A stretch of 64,000 bases of DNA, taken from positions 1-64,000 of the forward strand of contig CAJYHL010000019.1 of the NCBI GenBank assembly GCA_913774625.1, given 5' to 3'. The translations under genes were made by a program, and so were the position numbers. Of this stretch, positions 59,835 to 64,000 are shown one piece after another; position 1 is the stretch's first letter; each line of letters begins with the position of its first letter. The notes beneath the pieces were generated by a model. That model did no database searches and was not told the origin of the DNA. It was given only the letters and a program-made list of their open reading frames with translations. The DNA comes from an uncultured Acidovorax sp. Its GTDB lineage: Bacteria > Pseudomonadota > Gammaproteobacteria > Burkholderiales > Burkholderiaceae_C.

Positions 59835-59907
59835 GCGCTGGCGTCAAAACAATATGGGCCGCTGCCCGCGCAGCGGACCTCAGTGATTGAAATAGGAGAG
59901 TCCTCGC

Positions 59908-61395
59908 ATGAATCGCGAATTGTTGATGTTGGTCGAAGCCATTTCGCGCGAAAAGAACGTGGAGCGCGACGTGGTGTTCGGCGCCGTGGAACTGGCCCTG
60001 GCCCAGGCGACCAAGAAGCTGTATCCGGGCGAAGTGGACATCCGCGTGTCGATCGACCGTGACAGCGGCAACTACGAGACTTTCCGCCGCTGGCTGGTGG
60101 TGCCGGACGATGCCGGCCTGCAGAACCCCGATGCCGAAGAGCTGCTCATGGACGCGCGCGACCGCATCCCCGACATCGAAGTCGGCGAGCACATCGAAGA
60201 GGGCGTCGAGTCCGTGCCGATCGGCCGCATCGGCGCCATGGCCGCCAAGCAGGTCATCCTGCAGAAGATCCGCGACGCCGAGCGCGAGATGCTGCTCAAC
60301 GACTTCATGTCGCGCGGCGAGAAGATCTTCACCGGCACCGTCAAGCGCATGGACAAGGGCGACATCATCGTCGAGTCGGGCCGCGTGGAAGGCCGGCTGC
60401 GCCGCTCCGAGATGATCCCCAAGGAAAACCTGCGCAGCGGCGACCGCGTGCGCGCCATGATCATGGAAGTGGACCTGACGCTGCGCGGCGCCCCGATCAT
60501 CCTGTCGCGCTCGGCGCCGGAATTCATGATCGAGCTGTTCCGCAACGAAGTGCCCGAGATCGAGCAGGGCCTGCTCGAGATCAAGAGCTGCGCCCGCGAT
60601 GCCGGCAGCCGCGCCAAGATCGCCGTGCTCTCGCACGACAAGCGTGTCGACCCCATCGGCACCTGCGTCGGCGTGCGCGGCACCCGCGTCAATGCCGTCA
60701 CCAACGAACTGGCCGGCGAGCGCGTGGACATCGTGCTGTGGTCCGAAGACCCGGCCCAGTTCGTGATCGGCGCCCTGGCCCCGGCCAACGTCTCGTCCAT
60801 CGTGGTGGACGAGGAAAAGCACGCCATGGACGTGGTGGTGGACGAGGAGAACCTCGCCATCGCCATCGGCCGCGGCGGCCAGAACGTGCGCCTGGCTTCC
60901 GACCTCACGGGCTGGAAGATCAACATCATGGACGCGGCCGAGTCGGCCCAGAAGCAGGCCAACGAGACCGATACGGCCCGCCGCCTGTTCATGGAAAAGC
61001 TGGATGTGGACGAGGAGATCGCCGACATCCTGATCGCCGAAGGTTTCGCCAGCCTGGAAGAGGTGGCCTATGTGCCGCTGCAGGAAATGCTGGAGATCGA
61101 GAGCTTCGACGAAGACACGGTCACCGAACTGCGTTCGCGCGCCAAGGACGCCTTGCTGACGATGGAAATCGCCCGCGAGGAAAGCGTCGAAGGCGTGTCG
61201 CAGAACCTGCGCGACCTGGAAGGCCTCACGCCCGAACTCATCGCCAAGCTGGCGGAAGGTGGCGTGCACAGCCGTGACGACCTGGCCGATCTGGCCATCG
61301 ATGAACTGACTGAACTGACCGGGCAGTCGCCGGAAGATGCCAAAGCCTTGATCCTGAAGGCTCGCGAACACTGGTTCGCAGGGCAGCAAGAGTAA
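59908..61395 (+). CDS. nusA: Transcription termination/antitermination protein NusA
   Basis: A 495-residue RNA-polymerase-binding factor. The N-terminal domain ([20 protein letters not shown]) is followed by an S1 domain near residues 135-200 ([20 protein letters not shown]), two KH domains with [20 protein letters not shown] and [20 protein letters not shown], and two C-terminal acidic repeats (near 370-430 and 440-495) that contact the alpha subunit C-terminal domain. It modulates pausing, termination and rRNA antitermination. It lies 73 bases after rimP and 23 before infB in the operon. Confidence 0.97.
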   Translation: MNRELLMLVEAISREKNVERDVVFGAVELALAQATKKLYPGEVDIRVSIDRDSGNYETFRRWLVVPDDAGLQNPDAEELLMDARDRIPDIEVGEHIEEGVESVPIGRIGAMAAKQVILQKIRDAEREMLLNDFMSRGEKIFTGTVKRMDKGDIIVESGRVEGRLRRSEMIPKENLRSGDRVRAMIMEVDLTLRGAPIILSRSAPEFMIELFRNEVPEIEQGLLEIKSCARDAGSRAKIAVLSHDKRVDPIGTCVGVRGTRVNAVTNELAGERVDIVLWSEDPAQFVIGALAPANVSSIVVDEEKHAMDVVVDEENLAIAIGRGGQNVRLASDLTGWKINIMDAAESAQKQANETDTARRLFMEKLDVDEEIADILIAEGFASLEEVAYVPLQEMLEIESFDEDTVTELRSRAKDALLTMEIAREESVEGVSQNLRDLEGLTPELIAKLAEGGVHSRDDLADLAIDELTELTGQSPEDAKALILKAREHWFAGQQE

Positions 61396-61418
61396 GGGTA
61401 GGGAGGTACGAATCCAAT

Positions 61419-64000
<2,582 letters not shown>

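Overview
The window is high-GC beta-proteobacterial chromosome, most likely from the Comamonadaceae (Acidovorax/Paracidovorax type). The grounds are the housekeeping blocks dnaG-rpoD and rimP-nusA-infB, a Bug-type tripartite tricarboxylate transporter (tctDE facing tctCBA), a PHA phasin-like gene, and degenerate copies of intergenic repeats I associate with this family. Almost all genes are ordinary chromosomal genes at high density. The left 1.5 kb is visibly less GC-rich and looks acquired.

Layout. 1-1573: a reverse transcriptase running off the left edge (minus strand, TTG start), then a gene-free stretch with inverted repeats. 1574-3948: an amino-acid ABC importer (two permeases and a binding protein, no ATPase seen). 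4056-9795: ketopantoate reductase-like gene, poly-G tracts, a decayed alpha/beta hydrolase, a chemoreceptor and a membrane PQQ dehydrogenase. 9967-14703: rpoD and dnaG. 14834-22288: an EAL phosphodiesterase, an MscS channel, then a large hybrid sensor kinase followed by an HD-GYP response regulator. 22397-30822: suhB, trmJ, cysE, an unknown lipoprotein, mog-yjgA facing pmbA, and a diguanylate cyclase. 30823-31209: a candidate small RNA. 31210-37476: a small orphan gene, an S4-domain gene, tctED and tctCBA. 37718-46041: phasin, hemH, HAD and alpha/beta hydrolases, PLP sulfhydrylase, CBS protein, aroC, nrdR-glyA. 46303-54723: lytic transglycosylase, a 700-base non-coding stretch with phased inverted repeats and a structured, terminated RNA, a 1257-residue DUF748 protein and a DUF349 protein. 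54879-57737: two duplicated tRNA-Leu(CAG) genes and rnr. 57758-64000: an SDR, a thioredoxin-like protein, then rimP-nusA-infB, with infB cut by the right edge.

Themes. Cyclic di-GMP turnover is represented by one GGDEF, one EAL and one HD-GYP protein, the last probably co-transcribed with a multi-sensor kinase. Uptake is represented by the ABC importer and the Tct system with its own two-component regulator. The most promising unexplained items are the edge reverse transcriptase, the compact three-hairpin RNA near 30.95 kb, the terminated structured RNA near 47.7 kb with 11-base-phased inverted repeats beside it, the promoter-terminator pair in front of rimP, and the poly-G tracts at 5.05 kb. 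All calls rest on reading the sequence; no database search was possible.
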